Shown here in pieces: positions 1-9,109 of a DNA stretch of 45,674 nt. The stretch comes from an uncultured Lachnospiraceae bacterium. Its GTDB lineage: Bacteria; Bacillota; Clostridia; Lachnospirales; Lachnospiraceae. The position numbers and the translations under genes were made by a program. The stretch is from contig CALWHG010000013.1 in NCBI GenBank assembly GCA_944380315.1, positions 1-45,674 on the forward strand, in the 5' to 3' direction. Below the pieces are notes generated by a model. It did no database searches and was not told the DNA's origin. It saw only the letters and a program-made list of their open reading frames with translations. How positions within the stretch are numbered: the stretch's first letter is position 1; each line of letters starts with the position of its first letter.

Positions 1-856
1 TCTTTACCTCCTCCCGCTGACATACATAGCCGCAGCCAGTATCCAGCATGATGACGCAGGTCCTGAGCCTTTTCTCCTGGGCACAGGCCTTGAGCCTCTG
101 GATGATCTTTTTGTGTCCCAGATGCAGGCCGTCAAACTTACCGAGGGCTACTGCACAGCCCGAGGCTATGGTCAGGGCCTCATCAAGGCTTCCCTCATCT
201 CTCATCCGTTCGATGTCCGAGAGCCTGAGGGCATCCTTTATGTCAAACTCTCCCACTTTCAGGCGGGTCAGCTCCTCCATACAGGCTCCGCAGCCAAGTC
301 TGTCTCCTATGTCGCTGCAGAGCGTGCGTATATAGGTGCCCTTGGTACAGCTCACTGTAAATGTCACCCTGGGCAGAGCTATCTCATCAATGTCTATGCT
401 CAGTATCTCCACCCTTTTTGTCTTCCGCTCCACGGTCATGCCCTTCCTGGCATATTCGTAAAGCTTCTTTCCTCCCACCTTCCTGGCGGAGTACATGGGG
501 GTGAGCTGATCATATGTGCCCACAAAGGAAAGCAGGGCATCATTTATGTCCTGCTCTGAAAATGCCGGCACATCCTGCTCTGAAAGCCGGCTGCCTGTGA
601 TATCCTGTGTATCCGTGGTCACCCCAAGCAGCATGACCGCCCTGTAGGTCTTAGTGCCGTCTCCAAGCCTGTCCACGTCCTTGGTAGCCCTTCCAAGGGC
701 CACCGGCAGCACGCCCTCAGCCATGGGATCCAGAGTACCGGCATGTCCTATCTTCCTCATGCCGAGTATGCCTCTGAGCTTTGCGCACACGTCCATGGAA
801 GTGAAGCCCTGCTCCTTATATATATTCAAAAAGCCATTGTATGGGTTCTGATTCAT
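1..856 (-). CDS. truB: TruB-RibF fusion protein, 3' end beyond the window
   Basis: Reading leftward from the ATG at 856, one uninterrupted frame encodes a TruB tRNA pseudouridine-55 synthase core (residues 1 to about 228, with the catalytic-loop motif GHAGTLDP and its Asp at residue 43) and then, without stop or internal Met, the start of a riboflavin kinase/FAD synthetase (GKFDGLHLGH, residues 239-248, the nucleotidyltransferase motif of RibF). 285 residues are visible before the left edge. TruB makes pseudouridine 55 in the T-loop of tRNA; RibF makes FMN and FAD from riboflavin. In Bacillota truB and ribF are usually adjacent separate genes, so the join is physically plausible. The TruB part lacks the usual C-terminal PUA-like extension, whose place is taken by RibF. 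The start follows nrnA by 9 bp, behind AGAGAGGA. I translated every codon by hand and found no stop. Confidence 0.88.
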   Translation of the reverse strand, partial: MNQNPYNGFLNIYKEQGFTSMDVCAKLRGILGMRKIGHAGTLDPMAEGVLPVALGRATKDVDRLGDGTKTYRAVMLLGVTTDTQDITGSRLSEQDVPAFSEQDINDALLSFVGTYDQLTPMYSARKVGGKKLYEYARKGMTVERKTKRVEILSIDIDEIALPRVTFTVSCTKGTYIRTLCSDIGDRLGCGACMEELTRLKVGEFDIKDALRLSDIERMRDEGSLDEALTIASGCAVALGKFDGLHLGHKKIIQRLKACAQEKRLRTCVIMLDTGCGYVCQREEVK

Positions 857-865
857 GTCCTCTCT

Positions 866-1861
866 TTAAGTCCCAAGCTGTTTTCTGATCTCCGACAGGA
901 GCTTTTCCTTATCGTCCTTCAGATCAGGCCCCATGAAGCATCCGGCGGCACGCAGATGTCCTCCGCCCCCAAAGGTCTGGGCTATGGCAGCTACATTGAG
1001 CTCGTCAGTATTTGATCTGAGACTGGCCTTGTAGCTCCTGTTTTTGCACTGGTACATAAATATGGCTCCCAGAGCGCCTCTGGTGGTCCTGAGCTGATCG
1101 ACTATGCCATCCATCTCTCGGCTGGTCACTCCATAGAGCTCCATGGTCCTGGCCTCTATATGTCCGAAGACTATGCGTCCCTCAAGACATACCTCCATCT
1201 CGGAAAGGACCCTGCCAAGGGCAGCCTTCTGCACTGCAGTCATGGCAAAGAAGGAATCGTCTATGATCTCTCCGAAATCGATGCCGTAGCTCATGCACCT
1301 GCCGGCGACCTCCATGGTATGTGGCGACGTACAGTCATAGCGAAAGACACCGGTATCATGTACGATGCCGGTATACAGAGCCTCGGCTATGGCCCGATCC
1401 ACATATCTCTCCTCAAAAAGATCAGCCATGAGCTCTGAGGTGGAGGAAGCATCATGCTCTATGAGCGAAAGCTCTGCAAAGCCCTCATTTGTGATATGAT
1501 GATCCACGCAGAGCTTCCTTTTGGCAGCCTTCAAAAGCGGAAGGAAATGTCCTACTCTTGCGGCATCGCCGCAGTCCAGCACTATGCAGAGATCATAGAC
1601 CTGGTCGCTGTCCTCATGGCATATGTCATGAAAGCCCTCCAGATAAGCAAACTTTTCGGATGCCACATCGAGATATACCTTCACGGTACGGTCCCTGAAG
1701 CCCTTGTCCGCATATCTCCTTTTTATATAGGCCATGGTGGAAAGGGTGGATCCCAGACAGTCTCCATCGGGATTTATGTGTCCCAGTATGCATGTGGATC
1801 CGGCCTCATCTATAGCATCATTGAATGCCAGGCTGAATTCAGCTCTCTTCCTCAGATCCAT
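866..1861 (-). CDS. nrnA: Bifunctional oligoribonuclease/PAP phosphatase (DHH family)
   Basis: 331 residues, full length for NrnA. The DHH phosphoesterase motifs are in order: GHINPDGD (27-34), DCGD (96-99) and DHH (120-122), all metal ligands. The C-terminal DHHA1 domain ends in the glycine-rich GGGGHLRAAG near residue 300. The family degrades 2-5 nt RNA fragments and dephosphorylates 3'-phosphoadenosine 5'-phosphate in the cytoplasm. The ATG has a GGGGAGG Shine-Dalgarno 7 nt upstream and lies inside the end of rbfA (23-bp overlap), so the two are probably translationally coupled. The position between rbfA and truB is typical of Clostridia. Confidence 0.93.
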   Translation of the reverse strand: MDLRKRAEFSLAFNDAIDEAGSTCILGHINPDGDCLGSTLSTMAYIKRRYADKGFRDRTVKVYLDVASEKFAYLEGFHDICHEDSDQVYDLCIVLDCGDAARVGHFLPLLKAAKRKLCVDHHITNEGFAELSLIEHDASSTSELMADLFEERYVDRAIAEALYTGIVHDTGVFRYDCTSPHTMEVAGRCMSYGIDFGEIIDDSFFAMTAVQKAALGRVLSEMEVCLEGRIVFGHIEARTMELYGVTSREMDGIVDQLRTTRGALGAIFMYQCKNRSYKASLRSNTDELNVAAIAQTFGGGGHLRAAGCFMGPDLKDDKEKLLSEIRKQLGT

Positions 1862-2237
1862 GGAAATCCTCCCCGACCTGTCCTTCGGTCTTCATGAGCT
1901 CGTCTATCTTCTTTGACATCTCTATGGCATATTCTATGCTGCGGTCGGGCACGAACTGAAGCTCAGGAGTCTTCCTGAGATTTACGGTATGTGCCAGCTC
2001 CCTCCTGATATAGCCCTCAGCCCGCTTAAGTCCCTCTATGGTACGGTCCAGGCTGTCAGCTCCGGAAAGGGTAGATATATGCACCTTACAGAACTGAAGG
2101 TCAGGAGTCACCTCCACCTTGGTTATGGAAAACATGGGGTCTATCCTGGGATCCTTCACTCCGTCCCTTATGATGACGGAGAGGGCACGCATGACCTCTC
2201 CGTTTATCCTGTTGTTCTTTATACTTCCTTTTTTCAT
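1839..2237 (-). CDS. rbfA: Ribosome-binding factor A
   Basis: 132 residues, slightly longer than the usual ~120 because of an acidic tail. The KH-fold signature is clear: an N-terminal helix (NRINGEVMRALSVII), DPRI, the strand ITKVEVTPDLQFCKVHIS, and the tail part LRKTPELQFVPDRSIEYA. RbfA binds the immature 30S subunit near the 5' end of 16S rRNA and supports maturation and cold adaptation. It lies 21 bp after infB, the standard order, and overlaps nrnA. A GGAG lies 8 nt before the ATG. Confidence 0.95.
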   Translation of the reverse strand: MKKGSIKNNRINGEVMRALSVIIRDGVKDPRIDPMFSITKVEVTPDLQFCKVHISTLSGADSLDRTIEGLKRAEGYIRRELAHTVNLRKTPELQFVPDRSIEYAIEMSKKIDELMKTEGQVGEDFHGSEEES

Positions 2238-2258
2238 GTCATGTCTCCGGAAGAGGCA

Positions 2259-5090
2259 TCACTCAGACTTCTTCGCAGTCCTGGGCACCTCTACCATCTT
2301 GTAAACCTCTATGTTGTCATCAACGGCCACGTCTCCGAAGTCCTCAAATACCATACCGCACTCAAAGCCGGTCCTGACCTCCTTGACCTCATCCTTGAAT
2401 CTCTTGAGGGATGCGATATTTCCGTCAAATATCTGCTTTTCGCCTCTGAAGATACTGGCCCTGGAGCCTCTCTCTATGACACCATCGGTGACGTAGCAGC
2501 CTGCTATGGTACCGACTCCGGATGCCTTGAACAGCTGACGTACTATGGCACGTCCTGTATTCTGCTCCTCGTAAACGGGAGCCAGCATGCCAGTGAGTGC
2601 AGCCTCCAGATCGTCTATGGCCTGGTATATGACCTTATAGAGCCTGATATCCACATGCTCGTGTTCTGCAGTCGACTTGGCCACTGCATCGGGCTTGACA
2701 TTGAAGCCTATGATTATGGCATTTCCTGCCATGGCAAGGCTTACATCAGACTCGTTGATGTTTCCTACTCCTGAGTGGATGACCTTGACAGCCACCTCCT
2801 CGTTTGAAAGCTTGCCGAGAGACTGCTTTACTGCCTCCACGGAGCCCTGTACATCGGCCTTTATGATGATGGGAAGCTCCTTGACATTGCCGGCCTTGAT
2901 CTCATCAAAGAGATCATCAAGGTTCATCTTCTGCTTGGTCTCCTCAAGCATGCGCTTCTTCTGCTCTGCGATGAAGGTCTCTGCGATGTTGCGGGATTCC
3001 TTCTCATCATCACAGGCCATGAATACCTCGCCTGCATTGGGAACGTCGTTGAGTCCGAGGATCTCCACGGGTGTGGAAGGACCTGCCTTTCTTACCCTGG
3101 TGCCCCTGTCGTCTATCATGGCACGTACTTTACCGTGGCAGGCACCTGCAGCTATGTGGTCTCCTATCCTGAGGGTACCCTTCTGTACAAGCACGGTGGC
3201 CACAGGTCCTCTGCCCTTATCGAGCTGAGCCTCTATGACTATACCTCTTGCCTTCCTGTTGGGGTTGGCCTTGAGCTCCAGAACATCTGCCTCAAGGAGT
3301 ATCATCTCCAGCAGATCCTGTATGCCCTGGCCTGTCTTGGCTGATACGGGCACCATGGTGGTGGAGCCGCCCCACTCCTCGGCTATGAGTCCATATTCCG
3401 TAAGCTCCTGCTTGACCCTGTCCACATCAGCGCCGGGCTTGTCTATCTTGTTTATGGCCACGACTATCTCGACCTCAGCGGACTTTGCGTGATTTATGGC
3501 CTCTATGGTCTGGGGCTTCACACCATCGTCAGCAGCCACTACGAGTACTGCTATATCAGTAGCCTGGGCTCCACGGAGACGCATGGCAGTAAATGCCTCA
3601 TGTCCGGGAGTATCCAGGAAGGTGATCCTGCGGTCTCCTACCTTGACTACAGATGCTCCTATATGCTGGGTGATGCCGCCGGCCTCGTGGCTGGTGACAT
3701 TTGTATTTCTGATGGCATCAAGGAGTGAGGTCTTACCATGATCGACATGTCCCATGACGCAGACTACAGGGCTTCTGAGCACCATGTCCTTCTCGTCCTC
3801 CTCGTCCTCGCGAAGGAGCTCAGCTATGACATCCACCTGCTCTTCCTTCTCACAGAGGATATCATAATCCATGGCGATCTCCTCAGCCTCCTCGTAGCTG
3901 AGATCTGTGTTGGGTGTGACCATCTTTCCCTGAAGGAACAGCTTCTTTATGATGACGGAAGGCTGAAGCTTCAGCTTGTCGGAAAGCTCCCTGATGGTCA
4001 GGCTCTCAGGTATGGTGATGACCTTTATGTCGTCCTCAGGCTTCTCCTTCTTGGGCTCAGGCCTTATGAAGGCACCCTTCTTCTGAACAGCCACATTGTC
4101 ATCTCTGTATTTGTCACGCTTGTCAAAGCGATCCTTCTGATGAGCGTTTTTGTTCCTGCTGCCTGCATTTTTGGATGCAGGTGCCTCAAATGCGGGAGCT
4201 GCACCTCTGCCTGCTCCCTGACCGGGCCTCTGGCCAGGCCTTCCCTGCTGCATCCTGGGATCTCCGGGACGTCCGCCACCCTGTCCGGGCCTCTGGCCGC
4301 CTCTCTGTCCCCTGGCTCCGAACTGACCGCCCTGGCCTCCCTGGCCTGAGCGCTGGCCCTGTCCCTGAGGGCCTCTCTGAGCCTTGCGCTCGGCTGCCTG
4401 CTTTGCCTTGTTTGCCGCAGTGGCCTTGGCTATGATGGAAGCAACATCATAGTCTGCATAGGACTTGACTATCTTTATCTGGGGAGTAGCTGAAGGCACC
4501 TTGCCCACATCGCTGTTGGGCTTCTTCTGCCTGGGCTGCTCTGCCTTCTGATCCTTCTTTGCAGGAGCCTGCTCCTTATCAGCCTCTGCGGGCTTATCTG
4601 CCGGGGCCTTGGCTGCTGCCTTAGCCTCCGACTCCTTCGCAGCTGCCTGACCGGCCGCAGCCTTTGCCTCAGGAGCCTTTACGAGCTCAGCCGCTGCAGG
4701 AGCCACTGAAGCCTCAGCGGCTGCAGCGGGGGCAGAGATAGGCTCAGCTGCAGGCGCAGGAGCCACAGCAGCTGTCTCCGTCTTATCCTTCTGATCCTCG
4801 CCAAATACAGCCGGCTTTACCGGCTTGGTACCTGCCGGAAGTGGTCTGGGTCCCTTCCTGCGCTCTCCTCTCTGAGCATCCTGTCCGGACTGTCTGTCAG
4901 CGCTGCCCTTTTCCCTTCTTACGGCAGTCTGATAAGCAGCTCCCTTAAGGCCCTTCGGTATGTCCTTGAGTCCCTGGGCATTCTGGGATCTGAAAACTAC
5001 GCTGACCTTTTTCTTGCGGACGGATGCATCCTTCTCCGGAGCAGCCCCGGGATTCTTCGGTTCCTTGTTTTCGTTATTGTCATTGCTCAT
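2259..5090 (-). CDS. infB: Translation initiation factor IF-2
   Basis: 943 residues. The GTPase motifs are intact: G1 GHVDHGKT at about 447-454, G3 DTPGHE at about 493-498, then NKID. They are followed by the beta-barrel domain II, domain III and the C-terminal fMet-tRNA binding domain. A small IF2_N module is at about 355-415 ([25 protein letters not shown] starts it). The N-terminal third is low complexity: Ala/Pro/Glu/Lys-rich (about 100-190), then Gly/Gln/Arg-rich (about 240-298). IF-2 brings initiator tRNA to the 30S and promotes subunit joining. The ATG overlaps the end of the L7Ae-like gene by 11 bp. The high GC of the N-terminal repeat explains the long spurious reverse-frame ORFs on the opposite strand. 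Confidence 0.97.
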   Translation of the reverse strand: MSNDNNENKEPKNPGAAPEKDASVRKKKVSVVFRSQNAQGLKDIPKGLKGAAYQTAVRREKGSADRQSGQDAQRGERRKGPRPLPAGTKPVKPAVFGEDQKDKTETAAVAPAPAAEPISAPAAAAEASVAPAAAELVKAPEAKAAAGQAAAKESEAKAAAKAPADKPAEADKEQAPAKKDQKAEQPRQKKPNSDVGKVPSATPQIKIVKSYADYDVASIIAKATAANKAKQAAERKAQRGPQGQGQRSGQGGQGGQFGARGQRGGQRPGQGGGRPGDPRMQQGRPGQRPGQGAGRGAAPAFEAPASKNAGSRNKNAHQKDRFDKRDKYRDDNVAVQKKGAFIRPEPKKEKPEDDIKVITIPESLTIRELSDKLKLQPSVIIKKLFLQGKMVTPNTDLSYEEAEEIAMDYDILCEKEEQVDVIAELLREDEEDEKDMVLRSPVVCVMGHVDHGKTSLLDAIRNTNVTSHEAGGITQHIGASVVKVGDRRITFLDTPGHEAFTAMRLRGAQATDIAVLVVAADDGVKPQTIEAINHAKSAEVEIVVAINKIDKPGADVDRVKQELTEYGLIAEEWGGSTTMVPVSAKTGQGIQDLLEMILLEADVLELKANPNRKARGIVIEAQLDKGRGPVATVLVQKGTLRIGDHIAAGACHGKVRAMIDDRGTRVRKAGPSTPVEILGLNDVPNAGEVFMACDDEKESRNIAETFIAEQKKRMLEETKQKMNLDDLFDEIKAGNVKELPIIIKADVQGSVEAVKQSLGKLSNEEVAVKVIHSGVGNINESDVSLAMAGNAIIIGFNVKPDAVAKSTAEHEHVDIRLYKVIYQAIDDLEAALTGMLAPVYEEQNTGRAIVRQLFKASGVGTIAGCYVTDGVIERGSRASIFRGEKQIFDGNIASLKRFKDEVKEVRTGFECGMVFEDFGDVAVDDNIEVYKMVEVPRTAKKSE

Positions 5091-5418
5091 TCACATTTCC
5101 TCCCTCGATAAGATCAGCTATATTCCTTGCCAGACCGGCATCCTCCACGGATGCCGATGCCCTCATCTGTCTGCCGGCAGTATGTCCCAGCTCTTCCTTG
5201 TCTGACTCGCATATCATGAAAGGGACCTTTCTGTAAGCACACATATCAGAAAACCTCTTCTTTGTGGCCTCCGAAGCATCAGAGGCTACTATGCACAGCC
5301 TGGACCTTCCGCTCTTGATGGACTTCTCGGTGGAAAACTCTCCGGTCCTCAGCTTCCCGGCCCGCTGTGCAAGTCCTATCATGCCAAGAAGCTTCCTTCT
5401 GTTTATCTCTTTAGTCAT
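5080..5418 (-). CDS. L7Ae/L30e-family RNA-binding protein (YlxQ-like)
   Basis: 112 residues with the L7Ae/L30e/Gadd45 fold pattern: an N-terminal helix ([14 protein letters not shown]), a basic loop ([24 protein letters not shown]), then KKRFSDMC and a strand (VPFMICES). Members bind kink-turn-like RNA; the B. subtilis counterpart YlxQ is ribosome associated with no firm role. It sits between nusA (22 bp upstream) and infB (11-bp overlap), the conserved site of ylxQ. The usual partner ylxR/rnpM is not present in front of it. GAGAGGA provides a Shine-Dalgarno. Confidence 0.87.
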   Translation of the reverse strand: MTKEINRRKLLGMIGLAQRAGKLRTGEFSTEKSIKSGRSRLCIVASDASEATKKRFSDMCAYRKVPFMICESDKEELGHTAGRQMRASASVEDAGLARNIADLIEGGNVNEQ

Positions 5419-5440
5419 CTATTCCTCTCAAAGGGATCCT

Positions 5441-6679
5441 TCAGGCCTCAGGCTCCTCCTCAGTATCCTCGGGGATCTCCTCATCCTCTGAAGGCTCCTC
5501 ATATGCCTCATCGGCATCCTCATAGGCTTCCTCATCGTAGTCGCCCTCATAGTCCTCATCCTCATATATCTCTTCTGCAAATATGGGATTTCCGTCCTCA
5601 TCGTAGCTGGGAGCCGATATGCCGAACTCATCGAAGAGTCCGAGCTCCTGAGCCTGGGTCTCTGACTTTATGTCTATCTTGAAGCCTGTAAGCTTGGCGG
5701 CCAGTCTTGCGTTCTGTCCCTCCTTGCCGATGGCCAGGGAAAGCTGGTTGTCAGGCACTATGACCTCAGCCTCTCTGGCATCCTCATCGGCTACGACTAC
5801 TATGACCTTTGCAGGGCTGAGTGCATTTTCTATAAGATAAGCAGGGTTGTCATCCCAGTTGATGATATCGATCTTCTCTCCGCCGAGCTCATCCACCACG
5901 GAATTGACCCTGGTACCGTTGACTCCGACACAGGCACCCACGGGATCCACGTTGTCGTCATGGGATACCACTGCCATCTTGGTCCTTGAGCCGGCCTCCC
6001 TGGCTATGGCCATGATCTCAACTATGCCGTCCCTTACTTCTGATGCCTCCTGCTCAAAGAGCTTCTTTACCAGGTCAGGATGGGTACGTGATACTGATAT
6101 CCTGGGTCCTCTGGGATTGTTCTTGACCTCCAGCACATAGACCTTGATCCTCTGGTTGGGCTTGAGGGTCTCTGTCTTTATCTGCTCGCTTTCAGCCAGT
6201 ATGGCATCTGCCTTGCCAAGGTTTATGGATATGTTCTTGCCGAGGAACCTCTGTACCACTCCGGTCATGACCTGATGCTCATGCTCGAAGAAATCACGGT
6301 AGAGTGAGTTGCGCTCCTCCTCCCTTATCTTTTGTACTATGACGCCCTTGGCATTCTGTGTGGCTATACGTCCGAACTTCTGGGAATCTATGGGTATGTC
6401 CACCTCATCTCCCAGCTTTGCAGACTTATCTATCATGAGTGCATCCGGAAGGCTTATCTCCATGACAGGATCCGTGACCTCCTCGACTACCTGCTTCTTC
6501 TGGATGATGCTGTACTCATATGTGTCCCTGTCTATATTGACCACGCAGTTCTCAGCCTTACCAAAATGATTCCTGCAGGCTGTAAGGAGTGAATCCTCTA
6601 TGGCCTTCAGAAGGGCCTCCCTGGGGATGTTCCTCTCTCTGCCCAGTATCTCAAGTGCATCTCTAAGCTCGTTGTTCAT
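5441..6679 (-). CDS. nusA: Transcription termination/antitermination protein NusA
   Basis: 412 residues: the N-terminal RNA polymerase-binding domain (residues 1 to about 125, starting [18 protein letters not shown]), an S1 domain, and two KH domains ([23 protein letters not shown] begins KH1; [18 protein letters not shown] is the GxxG loop of KH2). NusA modulates pausing, intrinsic termination and rRNA antitermination. The core ends near residue 348 and is followed by about 60 residues extremely rich in Asp/Glu/Tyr, longer and more acidic than the usual Bacillota tail. AAAGGAG precedes the ATG. It follows rimP by 20 bp. Confidence 0.96.
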   Translation of the reverse strand: MNNELRDALEILGRERNIPREALLKAIEDSLLTACRNHFGKAENCVVNIDRDTYEYSIIQKKQVVEEVTDPVMEISLPDALMIDKSAKLGDEVDIPIDSQKFGRIATQNAKGVIVQKIREEERNSLYRDFFEHEHQVMTGVVQRFLGKNISINLGKADAILAESEQIKTETLKPNQRIKVYVLEVKNNPRGPRISVSRTHPDLVKKLFEQEASEVRDGIVEIMAIAREAGSRTKMAVVSHDDNVDPVGACVGVNGTRVNSVVDELGGEKIDIINWDDNPAYLIENALSPAKVIVVVADEDAREAEVIVPDNQLSLAIGKEGQNARLAAKLTGFKIDIKSETQAQELGLFDEFGISAPSYDEDGNPIFAEEIYEDEDYEGDYDEEAYEDADEAYEEPSEDEEIPEDTEEEPEA

Positions 6680-6699
6680 CGTATCCTTCTCCTTTGTCC

Positions 6700-7005
6700 T
6701 TATTCAGGATCTTCTGTTTCATCCAGAAAGCCCCTGGAGCAGACCTCCAGCGTGTACGCTTCCTTTATAAAGTCTTCTTTATCCAGCCATTTGCTGAGCC
6801 TTCGGGATACCTGGGCGCAGTCATTGATGCTGATCTCGCGGCCCTCCTGGCCTTCCTCTTCCGTCTCCTTATGGAGGAGATCTATGTAGGCCCTCAGGTA
6901 CCAGTTTCCATCCTCCTTTACGAACTCAGTCTTGATGAGCTCGTAGCCATCCTTTTCAAGGAAGGTATCAAGGTAGGCCTCCACACGTCTGACATAGTTA
7001 TCCAT
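6700..7005 (-). CDS. rimP: Ribosome maturation factor RimP, N-terminal domain only
   Basis: 101 residues against the usual ~150. The N-terminal alpha/beta domain is clear: a helix VEAYLDTFLEKDGYELI, the strand motif DGNWYLRAYID, then INDCAQVSRRLSKWLD. The conserved motif that normally reads LEVSSPG appears as LEVCSRG, and the protein stops 9 residues later at FLDETEDPE. The C-terminal SH3-like domain, which contacts ribosomal protein S12 in known RimP, is absent. Only 20 bp separate the stop from nusA, so it is not hidden in another frame. It is the first gene of the nusA-infB operon, and a terminator-like hairpin lies upstream. The start has GAGAGGA 5 nt before the ATG. Identity is secure; retained function is uncertain. 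Confidence 0.85.
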   Translation of the reverse strand: MDNYVRRVEAYLDTFLEKDGYELIKTEFVKEDGNWYLRAYIDLLHKETEEEGQEGREISINDCAQVSRRLSKWLDKEDFIKEAYTLEVCSRGFLDETEDPE

Positions 7006-7043
7006 AATGTCCTCTCAAGCTTATACCTTTTGACAAACATTTA

Positions 7044-7067
7044 GGAGTGGACCTCTCGGCCCACTCC
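7044..7067 (-). terminator. Hairpin terminator candidate after topA
   Basis: On the minus strand this forms a 10-bp GC-rich stem (7044-7053 with 7058-7067, one G-U pair) closed by a GAGA tetraloop, 20 bp past the topA stop. The following tract (TAAATGTTTGT) is only moderately U-rich. It separates the topA end of the long asp23-topA chain from the rimP operon. I found no convincing -35/-10 pair between it and rimP, so partial read-through is possible. Confidence 0.65.
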
Positions 7068-7087
7068 CTGTATCTTTGCCTATAGTA

Positions 7088-9106
7088 TCATTGTTTTTCA
7101 GCATTTGCAAGTTTTTTTTCTATGGCGACACCATTTTTATCGCCTCTGGGCTTTGTGAAGCTCACATATTCACAGTCCTGATTCTCGCAGGCATAGAATA
7201 TCCTGCCCTTCTTTGACCTTCTGATGACTATATCGCTTCCACATCTGGGACACTTGAGCCCTATCTTCTCCACGAAGGGCTTGGTATTGCGGCACTCGGG
7301 GAAGCCCGGGCAGGCCAGGAACTTGCCGTGAGGTCCGTATTTTATGACCATGTTCCTTCCGCACTTGTCGCATATGACATCAGTCACCTGATCAGCCACC
7401 TTTACCCTGGAGAGGTTCTTTTCCGCCTCGTCCACCGCAGACTTGAGATCAGGGTAGAAATTCCTGATGAGGGACTTCCAGTCGGTCCTTCCCTCTGCTA
7501 CCGAGTCCAGCATGTACTCCATGTTAGCGGTGAACTGCTCGTCCACTATGGAGGGGAATGATCCCCTCATGAGGTCATTGACCGCAGTACCGAGCTCTGT
7601 GACGAACAGACTGCGCTTTTCCTTGGTGATATAATGTCTCGCCATGAGGGTAGTGATGGTGGGCGCATAGGTAGAAGGCCTGCCTATACCGTCCTCCTCC
7701 ATCTTCTTGACCAGTGAAGCCTCTGTATAATGTGCAGGAGGCTCGGTCTGATGTCTCTGGGACTCCAGCTTGTCGAAGCTTACGTCATCTCCCTCCTTAA
7801 GGAAGGAAAGATCCTGCTTCGAGTCCTCGTCCTCAGAAAGCTTATATACGGACAGGAAGCCGTCAAACCTGAGCTTTGAGCCGTTTGCTGCAAAGGTATG
7901 AGTGCCTGACTGCAGCCTGACAGAGGTGGTGTCATAGCGTGCAGGAGTCATGCGGCTTGCCACATATCTGTTCCATATGAGCTGATAGAGCCTGTACTCA
8001 TCCCTTTGAAGCTGCTCCTTCAGCTCCGTAGGGGTCAGCTCTATGTAGGTGGGCCTTATGGCCTCGTGGGCATCCTGTACATTCTGATCCCGCTTTCCCT
8101 GGGGCCTTGCATAGGATATGTATTCCTTTCCGTATCTTTCGCCTATGAAGCCCTTGGCAGCCTCAAAGGCCTCGTCCGAGATCCTGACGGAATCTGTCCT
8201 CAGATAGGTTATGAGGCCTATGCTTCCGTGGCCCTTTATATCCACTCCCTCATAAAGCTTCTGGGCTATGCGCATGGTCTTCTGGGGAGCCATGTTGAGT
8301 ACACGGGCAGCCTCCTGCTGCAGGGTGGAGGTGGTAAAGGGCAGCGGTGCATTTCTGAGTCGCTCAGAGTTTTTGACCTCTGTCACTAAAGCTCCTTTTT
8401 TCCTGGCCTCTGAGACTATTGCATCGCTCAGGGCCCTGTCCTTCAGCTCAGTCTTCTTTCCCTCCTCTCCATAGTATGAGACCTTTGCAGTCTTTGAACC
8501 GGACTTGACGGTCCCTTCTATGGTGAAATACTCCTCGGGGACGAAGGCGGCTATCTCCTCCTCCCTCTTGCATATGATGTTGAGGGTGGCAGACTGGACA
8601 CGTCCGGCGGAAAGTCCCTTCCTTATCTTTTTCCAGAGCACCGGGCTGATGGTATAGCCCACGAGCCTGTCCATGACTCTCCTGGCCTGCTGCGCATCCA
8701 CCAGGTTCTGATCTATGTCTCTGGGAGACTTGATGGCGTTTTTGACTGCATTTTTCGTGATCTCGTTGAAGGTTATGCGGTAGACCTTCTTGTCACTGGC
8801 ATCGTTGAGGCCAAGGGCCGTCATAAGGTGCCAGCTTATGGCCTCTCCCTCACGGTCCGGGTCAGTGGCAAGATATATCTTGTCGGCCTTCTTCGCCTCC
8901 TTCCTGAGGGAGGCTATAAGATCTCCCTTGCCTCGTATGGCTATGTATTTAGGCTCAAAGTCATGCTCGATGTCTATGCCCATGGTCGACTTGGGCAGAT
9001 CCCTCACATGTCCCATGGAAGCAGCCACTGTATAGGTGCTTCCCAGGAATTTCTTGATAGTCCGCATCTTGGCGGGTGACTCGACTATGACTAAATTTTG
9101 ACCCAT
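7088..9106 (-). CDS. topA: DNA topoisomerase I (type IA)
   Basis: 672 residues. The Toprim domain opens the protein (VIVESPAKMRTIKKF; acidic triad in TDPDREGE near 81-88). The active-site tyrosine is in YLRTDSVRIS (Tyr301). Two C-terminal four-cysteine zinc ribbons follow near residues 575-655, beginning CDKCGRN and CPRCGSD. The enzyme relaxes negative supercoils by single-strand passage. It follows dprA with 3 bp between, a pairing conserved in Bacillota. The start is supported by the dprA-end sequence AAAGG about 10 nt upstream. Confidence 0.97.
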   Translation of the reverse strand: MGQNLVIVESPAKMRTIKKFLGSTYTVAASMGHVRDLPKSTMGIDIEHDFEPKYIAIRGKGDLIASLRKEAKKADKIYLATDPDREGEAISWHLMTALGLNDASDKKVYRITFNEITKNAVKNAIKSPRDIDQNLVDAQQARRVMDRLVGYTISPVLWKKIRKGLSAGRVQSATLNIICKREEEIAAFVPEEYFTIEGTVKSGSKTAKVSYYGEEGKKTELKDRALSDAIVSEARKKGALVTEVKNSERLRNAPLPFTTSTLQQEAARVLNMAPQKTMRIAQKLYEGVDIKGHGSIGLITYLRTDSVRISDEAFEAAKGFIGERYGKEYISYARPQGKRDQNVQDAHEAIRPTYIELTPTELKEQLQRDEYRLYQLIWNRYVASRMTPARYDTTSVRLQSGTHTFAANGSKLRFDGFLSVYKLSEDEDSKQDLSFLKEGDDVSFDKLESQRHQTEPPAHYTEASLVKKMEEDGIGRPSTYAPTITTLMARHYITKEKRSLFVTELGTAVNDLMRGSFPSIVDEQFTANMEYMLDSVAEGRTDWKSLIRNFYPDLKSAVDEAEKNLSRVKVADQVTDVICDKCGRNMVIKYGPHGKFLACPGFPECRNTKPFVEKIGLKCPRCGSDIVIRRSKKGRIFYACENQDCEYVSFTKPRGDKNGVAIEKKLANAEKQ

Positions 9107-9109
9107 ATA

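Noticed and set aside
113-559. Plus-strand ORFs near the left edge
   Set aside because: They are antisense to the truB-ribF frame, which shows conserved motifs across the whole stretch.
1989-2774. Plus-strand ORF of 261 codons opposite infB and rbfA
   Set aside because: It lies entirely antisense to conserved genes, has no family similarity and no Shine-Dalgarno. Long reverse frames are expected from this codon usage (minus-strand AGG/CTG/GAG).
3738-4349. Plus-strand ORF of 203 codons opposite infB
   Set aside because: Antisense to the IF-2 coding region; its low-complexity composition mirrors the Gly/Arg repeat.
4190-4390. Possible repeat array or CRISPR-like pattern
   Set aside because: The repetition is in-frame coding for Gly/Gln/Arg in IF-2, with no regular spacers.
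6685-6720. Frameshift hiding the RimP C-terminal domain
   Set aside because: Only 20 bp lie between the rimP stop and the nusA start, so there is no room for the missing ~50 residues in any frame.
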